Part shown: positions 1-9,658 of the stretch, piece by piece | How the letters are laid out: each line of letters starts with the position of its first letter | How positions within the stretch are numbered: position 1 is the stretch's first letter | From: Silvibacterium acidisoli | GTDB lineage: Bacteria > Acidobacteriota > Terriglobia > Terriglobales > Acidobacteriaceae | Length of the DNA: 64,000 bases | Assembly: GCA_022870745.1 (NCBI GenBank) | Contig: CP085323.1 | Location: 3,844,001 to 3,908,000 of the forward strand | Direction of reading: 5' to 3' | The notes under the pieces: generated by a model | Databases searched by the model: none | What the model was told of the DNA's origin: nothing | The model's input: only the letters and a program-made list of their open reading frames with translations | Made by a program: the position numbers and the translations under genes

Positions 1-1
1 A

Positions 2-154
2 AGCGTGTTTTGGATACGACTCCGCGGCAAGGCAGTGTTGGACGATGCCGGCAAAGTCTGGCGCTTCTACGGAAGCACCGAGGACATCGACGAGCTCAAG
101 AGGCTCCGCGAAATGGTGAAGGCTTTCACCGCGCGAAGCGAAGGACACGGCTGA
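2..154 (+). CDS. C-terminal end of a PAS-domain sensor protein (partial)
   Basis: The open frame enters from the left edge and ends at the TGA at 152-154, leaving 50 residues. The text GKVWRFYGSTEDIDELKRL has the shape of the last strand and exit helix of a PAS domain (the PAC motif, in which an aromatic-glycine stretch is followed by D-I/V-[TS]). Such ends are common in PAS histidine kinases and PAS-GGDEF proteins, but nothing after the PAS is encoded here, so the PAS appears to be the last domain. What lies upstream, and therefore the output of the protein, cannot be seen. A GC-rich inverted repeat follows at 183-212, between this gene and the convergent sugar-binding protein gene. Confidence 0.6.
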   Translation, partial: SVFWIRLRGKAVLDDAGKVWRFYGSTEDIDELKRLREMVKAFTARSEGHG

Positions 155-182
155 TAGCCCGGTCAACAAATGGCTGCCGGTC

Positions 183-212
183 CCATCCGTGACGATGACA
201 CCATCACGGACG
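183..212. terminator. Inverted repeat between convergent genes
   Basis: ATCCGTGA and TCACGGAC face each other across an 11-base loop, between the stop of the PAS protein and the stop of the sugar-binding protein. There is no clear T-run on either side, so a bidirectional transcription stop is inferred from position and pairing only. Confidence 0.4.
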
Positions 213-232
213 GGTGACCCGGCCTGAATGGG

Positions 233-1225
233 CTAAGGTTGCGCGGCCTGTGTGGCCGTAGCCGCGTAGATGTCGACATTGTCTTTATCGACTCTCGCTG
301 TCCCTGTATCGACGAAGACCGGAACCGGCGAGAACGTATCTACGCCGTAGTCTGTTCCCATGCCCTTGAGCTGCGAGTGATGTAGCTCGTCGAGCGCCTT
401 CAGCCCGTAGTAAGCCATTGTGTAAGGCTTCTGCGCGATCGTGGCGTCGATCACGCCCTTCTTGATGAGCTCCAGAGTGTCGGGGTCCACGTCCATGGCG
501 ACCAGCAGGCGGTCGGTCGCCTTGTCTCTTTCGAGAATCTCCGCCACGTCCTTTCCTGCCGAAGCTTCAAGGCAGACGAAGGCGTCGATTTTGTTGGCTC
601 CCGTCTGCGCCAGGTATTGCGGTGTCTTGTCCATGGCATTGCCGGAGTCGCCCTTGATGTTGAAGATCTCCGCCACTTTAATGCCCGGATGCTCCGCAAA
701 GACTTCCATGTAGCCGTTCATGCGCTCGTCGAGGTTGGGCTGGCCCGGCATGGTGAAGAAGACCACGTTCCCCTTGCCGTGTAGCCGTTCCGCTACGCGC
801 TCTCCGCCCAGCCGGCCGGCTTCGCGGTTGTTGGTCCCGATGAAGAAGATGCGATGGCTGTGCGGCGCGTCCGAGTCCATGGTGATGACCGGAACGCCCA
901 GGGCGAGCGCCGCATCGATCTGCGATTGCATGGTCGAAGCATCGGCCACGGAAACGAGAATGCCGGCTGGTTTCGTGGCCGCGGCCTGATCGAATGCCTG
1001 CGATTCCGCCGCGGCATCGTAGTTGTTTGGGCCGACGATCTTTGCCGTTACATGGTACTCGGCCGCAGCTTTCTCAAACCCCATCGCCGCTGTCTTCCAA
1101 TAGGGCAGGCTCAGGTTGTTCGATACGAGGTAATAAGTTTCTTTGCTGGAGTGGCGCCTGCAACCGCCGAGCAGGAGCAGAGTAAGGGACAAGGAAACAA
1201 TCCCTGTGCGAAGAACTTTCTGCAT
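233..1225 (-). CDS. Periplasmic sugar-binding lipoprotein (RbsB/LacI-type fold)
   Basis: A 330-aa substrate-binding protein of the ABC sugar-uptake type. The N-terminus has a basic start, a hydrophobic stretch and a lipobox LLGGC (Cys22), so it should be a lipoprotein. The mature part has the typical periplasmic-binding-protein signatures: YLVSNNLSLPYWKT at the first strand, GILVSVADAS, GVPVITMDSDAP and FFIGTNNREAG in the ligand-facing strands. Length is normal for the family. The start is supported by a strong ribosome site (GGGAGGA) just upstream. No permease or ATPase is adjacent: the neighbour on one side is a PAS protein and on the other a cyclophilin gene, so it is either an orphan receptor or feeds a sensor. 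The sugar cannot be named. Confidence 0.88.
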   Translation of the reverse strand: MQKVLRTGIVSLSLTLLLLGGCRRHSSKETYYLVSNNLSLPYWKTAAMGFEKAAAEYHVTAKIVGPNNYDAAAESQAFDQAAATKPAGILVSVADASTMQSQIDAALALGVPVITMDSDAPHSHRIFFIGTNNREAGRLGGERVAERLHGKGNVVFFTMPGQPNLDERMNGYMEVFAEHPGIKVAEIFNIKGDSGNAMDKTPQYLAQTGANKIDAFVCLEASAGKDVAEILERDKATDRLLVAMDVDPDTLELIKKGVIDATIAQKPYTMAYYGLKALDELHHSQLKGMGTDYGVDTFSPVPVFVDTGTARVDKDNVDIYAATATQAAQP

Positions 1226-1447
1226 AAGATCCTCCCACGATAGAAACGCCAGGCTGTGGCCGGCTCAGGGAATCTCAACAGGGTGGGTCGGTCTGCGCAG
1301 CAAAGGGCGCGGCTGAATTCTACTCCTTAGGCAGGTGACTCATTCAAGCCTGTTTTGATCCGGAATGGGGCCGGCCTGAAAATCCAAAGCTCACGGGCCG
1401 TCGCCTGGAATATCCTGAGGTCACTTTCGTTGTGGAGTATGAGCAGT

Positions 1448-2716
1448 ATGAACCGTGTTGCGGTCTATGCACTTATGTCCTTGCTTTGCCTGCCCGGCCT
1501 TGGGCAGCCAACCTCCCGGCACGCGACCCCGGAACCCTTGCCGACCGGCCCCATCGCGGTCATCGATACTTCGCAGGGAAGAATTACATGCCGGCTTTTC
1601 AGTAAGGAAGCGCCAGAAATAACCGCGAATTTTGTGGGGCTGGCAACCGGAAGCAAGGATTGGAAGGACCAGGCCACGGGGCAGACGATGCATGGCGTTC
1701 CGTTCTATGACGCGACAGCAATCATGGGCGCATCCGATAGCATCGTGGCCGGCGATCGCCTGGGAAACCTCAAAGGTGTCGCGGGCGATCCGCTTCCCAT
1801 GGAGAAAACCGGCCTGACCTTCGATCGCGGCGGACGGCTGGCGATGGCCGGTGTTGACGGAAAAGTCAGCAGTTCGATGTTTTCTGTAACCGCTCACGCA
1901 AATATGGAGCTCGCATCCCGTGCGGGAGAAGTGGTCTTCGGGCAGTGTGACGATGCCTCGCAACAGGTTGCGCACGATATTTCGCACCAGCTGTTGGCTA
2001 CGGATAACCACCCTTCGAGAGCGGTGGCGATTCGTCACATCGCGATCGTGCAGCCGGGGCAGCCGCTGCCGCACATGGCACCGGATGTAGATCCCTTGAA
2101 TGTTGTTCCGCAGCCTGTGCCGGTGCCAGTGAACCCGATACCGGCCCCGGAGCCTACGGGACCAACAGCCCTGATCAATACAACAGAAGGACGCTTCACC
2201 TGCCGGCTCTTCGAAGAGACCCCAAAGGCGACCGGCACCTTTACAGGCCTGGCGACCGGTACGATGGCCTGGCACGATCCCAAGACAAAGGCGTTGATGC
2301 ATGGCCACTTTTACGAAGGACTCCACTTCAACCGGGTCCTGCCCGACTTCATGATTCAGAACCAGGATTATCCGCACGAAGACCCGCTCAAGGAAGACGC
2401 GGGAACGGGCATCAAGTACAGCATCGAGCCGATCGATGGGCTGCTCTTCGATCGCCCCGGACGGCTGGCGATGGCCAACGCCGGGCCGGACACGAACGAC
2501 AGCGAGTTCTTCATCACGGAAGTCCCCGTATCGCGGCTGAACGCGCATTACACCATCTTCGGGCAGTGTGACGATGCATCCGTGGCATTGGCGCAGAAGA
2601 TCGCGAATCTTCCACGCGACAAGAACAACCGCCCGCTCAAGCCTGTAACCATCACGAAGGTATCGATCGTGCGAAAGACCGGGCCTGCCGGTGCTGCATC
2701 AGCGCCCAGGCAATAG
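1448..2716 (+). CDS. Exported protein with two cyclophilin-type domains
   Basis: Peptidyl-prolyl cis-trans isomerase family, 422 aa from the ATG at 1448. That start is chosen because GGAG lies ten bases upstream and it gives a clean signal peptide ending near GLGQ; the frame is open further upstream. Two cyclophilin-like units follow, separated by a Pro-rich linker (PVPVPVNPIPAPEP). The second unit keeps the core motifs FNRVLPDFMIQ, RLAMANAGPDTNDSEFFIT and HYTIFGQCDD. The first keeps only the scaffold (GRLAMAG, VVFGQCDD) and has lost the FxRVxxxFMIQ catalytic segment, so it is probably inactive. In the second unit the usual Gln of SQFF is Glu. Likely periplasmic folding of proline-containing proteins. 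Confidence 0.85.
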   Translation: MNRVAVYALMSLLCLPGLGQPTSRHATPEPLPTGPIAVIDTSQGRITCRLFSKEAPEITANFVGLATGSKDWKDQATGQTMHGVPFYDATAIMGASDSIVAGDRLGNLKGVAGDPLPMEKTGLTFDRGGRLAMAGVDGKVSSSMFSVTAHANMELASRAGEVVFGQCDDASQQVAHDISHQLLATDNHPSRAVAIRHIAIVQPGQPLPHMAPDVDPLNVVPQPVPVPVNPIPAPEPTGPTALINTTEGRFTCRLFEETPKATGTFTGLATGTMAWHDPKTKALMHGHFYEGLHFNRVLPDFMIQNQDYPHEDPLKEDAGTGIKYSIEPIDGLLFDRPGRLAMANAGPDTNDSEFFITEVPVSRLNAHYTIFGQCDDASVALAQKIANLPRDKNNRPLKPVTITKVSIVRKTGPAGAASAPRQ

Positions 2717-2724
2717 ACGGGGCG

Positions 2725-3141
2725 TCATTCTCCAATTACGTGGAGTACGATCTCCCGCCGATGCGGGCGCACGCGGTGTTCGAAGAGATAAACACCCTGC
2801 CAGGTGCCGAGCACGAGGCTGCCGGTCACGATGGGGATCGACAGCTGTACCTGGGTCAGGGCGGTCTTCAGGTGGGCAGGCATATCGTCCGAGCCTTCGT
2901 AGTTGTGAATGTACGGCCCATCTTCCGGCGCGATCCGGCTGAAATAAGCCTTGATGTCGTGCTGCACCGTTGGGTCTGCATTTTCCTGGACAAGAAGCGA
3001 CGCCGACGTATGGCGGCAGAAGACGGTCAGCAGTCCAGTCTGCACTTTTTGGCTCGCGAGCCAATCGTTGATATCGGATGTGAACTCATAAAGGCCCTGG
3101 CCACGAGTCATGATCCTCAGTGCATGCACGGACTGCTTCAA
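2725..3141 (-). CDS. YjbQ/UPF0047 family protein
   Basis: A 138-aa protein of the YjbQ family, whose members have been linked to a side activity of thiamine-phosphate synthesis, though the physiological role is unsettled. The family signature HTSASLLVQENADPTVQHDI is complete (about residues 44-63), and the C-terminal segment GTWQGVYLFEHRVRPHRREI matches the family end. The start is TTG: no ATG is placed well, and AGGTAGAG sits upstream at the right distance. It converges with the cyclophilin gene, eight bases from its stop. Apparently a single-gene unit. Confidence 0.9.
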   Translation of the reverse strand: MKQSVHALRIMTRGQGLYEFTSDINDWLASQKVQTGLLTVFCRHTSASLLVQENADPTVQHDIKAYFSRIAPEDGPYIHNYEGSDDMPAHLKTALTQVQLSIPIVTGSLVLGTWQGVYLFEHRVRPHRREIVLHVIGE

Positions 3142-3317
3142 TCTTCTCTACCTCTGTGAAAAGTGTCGTAAGGATCCATGATAGGCGACTCACGGCTAGG
3201 CGACTCAAGCAAGCGTTCCATACAAGCCTGCTATCGGTAGCTTGAGCAGCTGGGGCGAACTTTCATGATGCCGTCCCGCTTTCACACGCATCTCAACCGC
3301 TGGAGTGAGGAGAACGG

Positions 3318-3932
3318 ATGAACCGTACGACAGCCGCCCTGACCTGTCTTCCAGTTTTAGCGCTGGCCATCGGCTGCAGGCACCAGGAGTCCCCGGCGCA
3401 CGCCGCGAGCTTTGAAGATCTCGCCACGGCCGCTATCAATCGCTACTACCAGACCGAGCCCTCGTGCCTGTGGTTCGAACCGGTAGCGCTTTTAAAAGCA
3501 GACAAGCCCGATCCGGAGACGCTGCCGGGTCTCGAAGCTTTGGCGGCGCAAGGCCTGGTCTCACGCGCCCAGGGCAGCGGCGGCCCGTATTACAAACTGG
3601 CTGTACCTGGCCGGCCATACTTTCGACCCGATCCTGACCGTCCTGGCTATGGAAACCTCTGCTATGGCAAGCCCCACGTGCATGACTTAGGGAAGATCGA
3701 GAAACGCCACGACCAGACATTCGGCGATGTCACGGACGTCGAGTACAACGCCGCGCTGAGCAATGCACCGGCCTGGACCGCGGCGCCGGCGATTCGTCAG
3801 GCCTTCCCAAAGATGGCGCTGGAACTTTCACAGCCACTGCCGGAGATTGCGACGCTGAAGGATACCGGCCACGGATGGGACGTGGCTGTCGGCCCGGCAA
3901 ATGCGCTCCCATCCGGTCCCGCGCCCAAATAG
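3318..3932 (+). CDS. Putative lipoprotein of unknown function
   Basis: 204 aa, with a good ribosome site (GAGGAG) before the ATG. The N-terminus is a lipoprotein signal (ALAIGC, Cys20), so the protein should be membrane-anchored outside the cytoplasm. The mature part contains two Cys residues (in PSCLWF and NLCYG) that could pair in the periplasm, and a segment with PDPETLPGLEALAAQGLVSR that looks like a small helix-turn unit of the kind seen in proteins annotated only as hypothetical. I do not recognise a catalytic motif. It stands alone: the upstream gene is divergent and the downstream gene is on the other strand. Confidence 0.75.
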   Translation: MNRTTAALTCLPVLALAIGCRHQESPAHAASFEDLATAAINRYYQTEPSCLWFEPVALLKADKPDPETLPGLEALAAQGLVSRAQGSGGPYYKLAVPGRPYFRPDPDRPGYGNLCYGKPHVHDLGKIEKRHDQTFGDVTDVEYNAALSNAPAWTAAPAIRQAFPKMALELSQPLPEIATLKDTGHGWDVAVGPANALPSGPAPK

Positions 3933-3965
3933 ACCAGAAGGGAACACATTGGCGGGCAACTGCTA

Positions 3966-4202
3966 TTAAGCCGTCTTTGTAGGGTGCAGTGCGGCGCGAA
4001 CCTTGTCTACATGCGTGCCGTGGCTGCGGATCGCCTCATGCAGCGCATCGCCCGTCACGCCAAACTCCTTGGACCAGTACGCAATATCAGAGGATAGCTT
4101 GGGATTGATGATCTTGGGATCATGCGGGCCCTTGGTCGTTTCTTCGTGGATAGCGTGCGGCTGGTGTTCTTTCGATGCTTGACGATGTTGATGTTCGGAC
4201 AA
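3966..4202 (-). CDS. Small DUF3606-type protein
   Basis: A 78-aa acidic/His-rich protein. The C-terminal half (LSSDIAYWSKEFGVTGDALHEA, then VDKVRAAL) is the conserved DUF3606 helix pair; no function is established for the family. The start is TTG: the strong ribosome site GAGGAG lies seven bases before it and there is no suitable ATG. The N-terminal 30 residues are hydrophilic and low-complexity (EHQHRQASKEHQPHAIHEE). Confidence 0.8.
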   Translation of the reverse strand: MSEHQHRQASKEHQPHAIHEETTKGPHDPKIINPKLSSDIAYWSKEFGVTGDALHEAIRSHGTHVDKVRAALHPTKTA

Positions 4203-4301
4203 AGGAAACTCCTCTCTTCCTGCTCTCTCTGATGGATGAGGAGGCAGAGGGAGAGGATGTCTTCCGCGAATTGACCCGACTTTGTCCGCGAGGTTGCCTG
4301 G

Positions 4302-4697
4302 CTATTCGGAAATCCCGGACAGCCAGCACTTTATCACTCTCCCGTTCGTCGTCAGGAGCTCGTAGTCGTCCCCAAACTCGTCTCCGGATTCCTTCGGCAG
4401 CGCTCGTCCGTGCGTGTCTCCGAGCGTCACTGGCAGCGGGCTATGGGAACCCTCGGGGATGCCGGAGGAACATGTAAACTCCCGTTTCCTGCCCGCGACA
4501 AGCGAGTTGAGGATAAAGTCTCTGGTGCAGTAGCCCTGCAGGCAGTTCCAGCGCAGGTGAATTGCAGACACATGGACAGTCAGGGGATAATCCACATCTT
4601 TTTTAGGGAAAGGCAATTCCTGCCCGTAACGGGTTTTCTGGCCATGCAACGAGGCCGCAGCAGACAGAACTAACAGCAAAACGAACAAACGACGCAT
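4302..4697 (-). CDS. Small exported protein of unknown function
   Basis: 131 aa with a clear signal peptide (MRRLFVLLLVLSAAASLHGQ) and a good ribosome site (GAGAGGG). The mature part has four Cys (NCLQGYC, TCSSG, KCWLSG), suggesting two disulfides in the periplasm or outside the cell. No known domain is recognised. Confidence 0.7.
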   Translation of the reverse strand: MRRLFVLLLVLSAAASLHGQKTRYGQELPFPKKDVDYPLTVHVSAIHLRWNCLQGYCTRDFILNSLVAGRKREFTCSSGIPEGSHSPLPVTLGDTHGRALPKESGDEFGDDYELLTTNGRVIKCWLSGISE

Positions 4698-4840
4698 GCA
4701 TCCCTCTCGAGAGAACAGACTGATCGCAGAATGATCTCTTTATAGCGAGGGGAGGACGTGAAGTTGTCACGTAAACGTCACCAGATCGCGGGTGCCGGGA
4801 TGGGCCGATTCTTTGGAGCAAGCCACAGATCACCCGGCGG

Positions 4841-5110
4841 TCAGGCGACAAATCGTTTCGCGCTCTTAGCTTTATGCTTTGCGGCTTCTTCCTCGCGGTT
4901 CTTGGCCGGAGAGTTTGTCTCAAGCGAAGCCAGCAATTCCATGGAGACCTTCGCAATCCCATTGACCGCAGCAGCAAAGGCCTCTTCGTTCGCCTTCGAC
5001 GGCTTGTTGAAGCCACTGATCTTCCGCACGAACTGCAGCGACGCGGCCCGCACTTCCTCAGGCGTCACAGGTGGATCAAAGTTGAATAATGTTTTGATGT
5101 TCCGGCACAT
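4841..5110 (-). CDS. DUF2277 family protein
   Basis: 89 aa. The N-terminal block MCRNIKTLFNFDPPVTPEE and the following VRAASLQFVRKISGFNKPS are the family signature; the conserved Cys2-Arg3 is present. The C-terminus is a lysine-rich tail. The family has no assigned function; members are short cytoplasmic proteins. Neighbours are on the same strand but separated by more than 60 bases, so co-transcription with the diguanylate cyclase upstream is possible but not required. Confidence 0.9.
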   Translation of the reverse strand: MCRNIKTLFNFDPPVTPEEVRAASLQFVRKISGFNKPSKANEEAFAAAVNGIAKVSMELLASLETNSPAKNREEEAAKHKAKSAKRFVA

Positions 5111-5179
5111 GGTTCAAGCTCCGCCTACCAATCTACACTTACTAGCCTCCCTGCCTGCATGCAGCTCATCCGCGGCTTC

Positions 5180-6709
<1,530 letters not shown>

Positions 6710-6803
6710 CGCGTTCTCGCAACAAGATGTTTACGAAATGTAGACCAGCTTACCATCTGGATTCTGAGGCGTGGTATCGCACAGGTCTTGATGTTCCGGC
6801 TTG

Positions 6804-6843
6804 TGGCCTATACAAGCCCGACGGCAGGGCTTGATAGTCCACC
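6804..6843. repeat. Extragenic palindrome, CAAGCC type (copy 1)
   Basis: CAAGCCC and GGGCTTG pair around a 7-base loop. The right flank (GATAGTCCACC) resembles the flank of the two copies that follow, but this copy is the most diverged. Confidence 0.55.
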
Positions 6844-6965
6844 TCCTTAGCCGATCAGGTGAGAGATGCGGTCTCAATCTGAATCGCGGTGAGCAGAGCG
6901 TCCATTGTGTATTGCTGGAGTATGAAATAACCTCCCAGTACTTGATTAATACTTTTACCGACGGG

Positions 6966-7001
6966 TGGCCCATTCAAGCCTGCTTTTGGGCTTGAGTGGG
7001 G
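6966..7001 (-). repeat. Extragenic palindrome, CAAGCC type (copy 2)
   Basis: CCCATTCAAGCC pairs with GGCTTGAGTGGG. Read on the minus strand it is almost the same as copy 3, including the conserved GGGCCACCC tail, so copies 2 and 3 form an inverted pair about 100 bp apart, like a REP/BIME pair. Confidence 0.75.
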
Positions 7002-7096
7002 AATTACTGGCTCGGGAGGAGTGTGCCGGCGAGTAGTTCTCGCGTTTGTAGCCCAACATGGATGGTTGTTGAAGCTACGACTGACGAAGATCTTGC

Positions 7097-7137
7097 CACC
7101 CACTCAAGCCCAAAGGCGGGGCTTGAATGGGCCACCC
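7097..7137 (+). repeat. Extragenic palindrome, CAAGCC type (copy 3)
   Basis: CCCACTCAAGCCC pairs with GGGCTTGAATGGG around a 7-base loop, followed by CCACCC. Inverted relative to copy 2. It lies about 95 bp before the hpnJ start and could be in its leader. Confidence 0.75.
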
Positions 7138-7230
7138 GGCGGAGTTGGCAGAGACAGCAACTCATCTCCAAACCTGCACCCTCGGCACAGCACTTTCAGC
7201 CCCAAAGTGGTAAACTGGACGCTACACGTC

Positions 7231-8709
7231 ATGCCACTGAAAACACTGTTTTTGAATCCTCCGTCCTTTGAGAATTTCGATGGCGGCGCCAGCTCGCGCT
7301 GGCCTGCCACGCGTGAGATCGAGTCCTACTGGTACCCCGTATGGCTGGCCTATCCGGCTGGCATGCTTGAGGGGTCGAAGCTGCTCGATGCGCCTCCGCA
7401 TCACGTCTCCGCTGATGAAACCATTGAGATTGCAAAGGGTTACGAGTTCCTGGTGCTATTCACCAGCACCCCGGGCTGGACAGGCGATCAGAAGCTGGCC
7501 GAAGCCATCAAGCGCGTGAACCCGACCATTCGCGTGGCCTTCGTCGGCCCGCCGGTCACCACGTCGCCCGACCGCGCTCTCAACGAGTGCCCGACGATCG
7601 ACTTCGTCTGCCGCCGTGAGTTCGACTTCTCGGTCGTGGAATTTGCCAACGGCAAGCCGCTCGACGAGATCCTCGGCATCAGCTACCGCAAGGACGGCAA
7701 GATCGTTCACAATCCCGATCGCCCGCAGGTCGAGAACCTCGATGCGATGCCATGGGTCACGGACATCTATAACCGCGACATGGACGTGACCAAGTACAAC
7801 GTCCCGTTCCTGCTGCATCCTTATGTGTCGCTTTACTCGACGCGCGGCTGCCCGGCGCAGTGCACCTTCTGCCTGTGGCCGCAGACGCTCTCGGGTCATG
7901 CGTGGCGCAAGCGCTCCACCGATGACGTGGCTGCGGAAATGGCGCACGCCAAGAAGCTCTTCCCGCATGTGAAGGAGTACTTCTTCGACGACGACACCTT
8001 CAACATCCAGAAGGCGCGCACCGTCGAGCTCTGCGCCAAGCTCAAGCCGCTCGGTCTCACCTGGTCCTGCACCTCGCGCGTTACCACTGACCGCGAAACG
8101 CTGAAGGCCATGCGCGAAGCCGGCTGCCGCCTGCTGATCGTCGGCTACGAGTCGGGCGATCCGCAGATTCTCAAGAACATCAAGAAGGGTGCCACCGTCG
8201 AGCGCGCGCGTGAGTTCACCAAGGATTGCCACGACCTCGGTCTGACCATCCACGGCGACTTTATTCTCGGCCTGCCCGGCGAGACGAAGGAATCGATCCG
8301 CAACACGATCAACTTCGCCAAGAGCCTCGACGTCGAAACCATCCAGGTCTCGATTGCCCACGCCTATCCCGGCACCGAGTTCTACGACTATGCCAAAGCG
8401 AACGGCTTCATCGTGAACGAAGGCCAGATGGTCGACGAAGAAGGCCACCAGCTTGCGCACATCGAGTACCCGGGCCTGCCCAAGGAATACGTGCTCGAGA
8501 TGGTTCACCGCTTCTACGACGAATACTACTTCCGCCCCAAGGCGGCGTGGCGCGTTGTGAGCAAGGCCATCATCAACCGCGACCTCAAGCGTCTGTACGC
8601 CGAGTCGAAGTCGTTCCTGAAGCTTCGCGCCCAGCGTAACAAGGTTGTGAAGGAGAGCAAGCGCCAGGCAGCAGGCGAGCCGACTACTCCCGCCAAAGCC
8701 GGAGCGTAG
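7231..8709 (+). CDS. hpnJ: Hopanoid biosynthesis radical SAM protein HpnJ
   Basis: 492 aa. HpnJ acts late in hopanoid side-chain synthesis, in formation of the cyclitol-ether head group from glucosaminyl bacteriohopanetetrol. The radical SAM cluster motif is CPAQCTFC (Cys207, Cys211, Cys214), followed by the HpnJ-typical LWPQTLSGHAWRKRS. EYFFDDDTFN, LLIVGYESG, ILKNIKKG and FILGLPGETKESI also match the family closely over the whole length, as does the N-terminus (KTLFLNPPSFENFDGG). The ATG at 7231 gives the family's usual start. HpnI and HpnK, its usual partners, are not in the window. A hairpin terminator follows at once, before a transporter pair. Confidence 0.95.
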   Translation: MPLKTLFLNPPSFENFDGGASSRWPATREIESYWYPVWLAYPAGMLEGSKLLDAPPHHVSADETIEIAKGYEFLVLFTSTPGWTGDQKLAEAIKRVNPTIRVAFVGPPVTTSPDRALNECPTIDFVCRREFDFSVVEFANGKPLDEILGISYRKDGKIVHNPDRPQVENLDAMPWVTDIYNRDMDVTKYNVPFLLHPYVSLYSTRGCPAQCTFCLWPQTLSGHAWRKRSTDDVAAEMAHAKKLFPHVKEYFFDDDTFNIQKARTVELCAKLKPLGLTWSCTSRVTTDRETLKAMREAGCRLLIVGYESGDPQILKNIKKGATVERAREFTKDCHDLGLTIHGDFILGLPGETKESIRNTINFAKSLDVETIQVSIAHAYPGTEFYDYAKANGFIVNEGQMVDEEGHQLAHIEYPGLPKEYVLEMVHRFYDEYYFRPKAAWRVVSKAIINRDLKRLYAESKSFLKLRAQRNKVVKESKRQAAGEPTTPAKAGA

Positions 8710-8730
8710 CCGGTTCGAAAGAAAAAATGA

Positions 8731-8762
8731 GACGGCCAGCCGGTGCTGGCCGTCCTTATTTG
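8731..8762 (+). terminator. Rho-independent terminator after hpnJ
   Basis: GACGGCCAGC and GCTGGCCGTC form a perfect 10-bp stem with a 4-base loop, followed by CTTATTTG. It lies between hpnJ and the transporter genes, so the latter are read either by read-through or from their own promoter. Confidence 0.8.
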
Positions 8763-8770
8763 TAGAGAAC

Positions 8771-9226
8771 ATGACGAAATCCACCATGACATTCCGGCGG
8801 TACCTGGTCCTGGGAGTTGTCGCGGTCACCGCACCGCTGGGCGATGCCCTGCTCAGCGCGGGTATGAAGCATGTCGGCCCGGTATCGCTGTCGCATCTCG
8901 GCTCGCTGATTGTCGCGCTGCGCACCCCGCAGATCCTCGCCGGCATCGCCATGCTGATCTGCTTCTTCTCCTCGTATCTCGCATCGCTCTCCTGGGCGGA
9001 TCTGACATTTGTACTTCCGGCCACCTCCATCGGTAACGTGCTGATCGCGCTCTTGGCGCACTTCTGGCTGGGCGAGTACATCTCGCCCATTCGCTGGCTC
9101 GGCATCCTGCTCATTACCGTAGGAGTGGGCTTCGTAACCAGGGGGCCGTCGTACACCGAGGTAGAAAAGAAGGTTCCGGCATGCGCCCAGGCCGCCGCGC
9201 CGGTGGAAGAAGCGAGGATCTCATGA
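8771..9226 (+). CDS. Small four-helix DMT transporter, subunit 1
   Basis: 151 aa with four predicted membrane helices, in the size and pattern of EmrE/ArnE-like members of the drug/metabolite transporter superfamily. Features are an early acidic residue in helix 1 (APLGDALLSAGMK), DLTFVLPATSIGNVLIALLAHFWLGE in helices 3-4 and a Gly-rich last helix. The soluble tail after about residue 125 is extra. The second subunit gene overlaps by four bases (ATGA), a sign of translational coupling and probably of a heterodimer, as in ArnE/ArnF, which flip a lipid-linked sugar. Its position after hpnJ suggests hopanoid or other lipid as cargo, but a terminator lies in between, so this is only an inference. 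Confidence 0.8.
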   Translation: MTKSTMTFRRYLVLGVVAVTAPLGDALLSAGMKHVGPVSLSHLGSLIVALRTPQILAGIAMLICFFSSYLASLSWADLTFVLPATSIGNVLIALLAHFWLGEYISPIRWLGILLITVGVGFVTRGPSYTEVEKKVPACAQAAAPVEEARIS

Positions 9227-9621
9227 TGCACGCAGAGCATGGATGGGCAGATGCCGCCATGATCGCGGCCATCGTCGTCTTCGCAACCATCGGAGACGTG
9301 CTGATCGCCGCGGCCATGCGCTACATCGGCGACCTCGACGAGATCAAGGCAAAGAGTGGACTCATTGGAGCTATCGGTGCGGTGCTGAGCAACTTCCGCT
9401 TCGTCGGCGGAGTCTTCTTCATGGCGTTGAGCTTCTTTTCGCTGCTCTTCGCGTTGAGCCACGCCGACCTGAGCCTGGTCGGTCCCGCATCTGCCTCGCT
9501 GACCTTTGTCACGAATGCCGTCGCGGCGAAGTTCTTCCTTAAGGAAAACGTGGATAGCCGGCGGTGGATTGCCGCGGTGTTTGTCTGCGCCGGCGTGACT
9601 TTGCTGATGGTGAAGGTCTAA
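9223..9621 (+). CDS. Small four-helix DMT transporter, subunit 2
   Basis: 132 aa from the ATG at 9223, which overlaps the stop of subunit 1 (ATGA); GAGGA lies just upstream. The frame is open further upstream but only inside the preceding gene. Four hydrophobic helices, again with an acidic residue in helix 1 (ATIGDVLIAAAMR), and ADLSLVGPASASLTFVTNAVAAKFFLKE as the helix 3-4 signature. It parallels subunit 1, including the D-L-x-x-V-x-P-A block, so the two are diverged copies. Likely an antiparallel heterodimer in the inner membrane. Confidence 0.8.
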   Translation: MMHAEHGWADAAMIAAIVVFATIGDVLIAAAMRYIGDLDEIKAKSGLIGAIGAVLSNFRFVGGVFFMALSFFSLLFALSHADLSLVGPASASLTFVTNAVAAKFFLKENVDSRRWIAAVFVCAGVTLLMVKV

Positions 9622-9658
9622 AGGCAAAGTCCAGGAAAGCCGCAAAGTCTGACCAGCC

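Larger units (their letters stand above)
6710..7230. other. 521-bp gap holding three palindromic repeats
   Basis: No gene is supported here. The gap lies between the start of the diguanylate cyclase (minus strand) and hpnJ (plus strand), so it must also carry both promoters. It contains three related palindromes (6804-6843, 6966-7001, 7097-7137). An open frame continues upstream of the hpnJ ATG to 7021, but its codons run through a repeat and are not part of the gene. Confidence 0.7.

Noticed and set aside
7456-9645. Open frame of about 730 codons on the minus strand opposite hpnJ and the transporters
   Set aside because: It lies wholly opposite genes with clear family motifs. Its product is rich in Arg/Ala/His with no domain, as expected from the antisense of high-GC codons.
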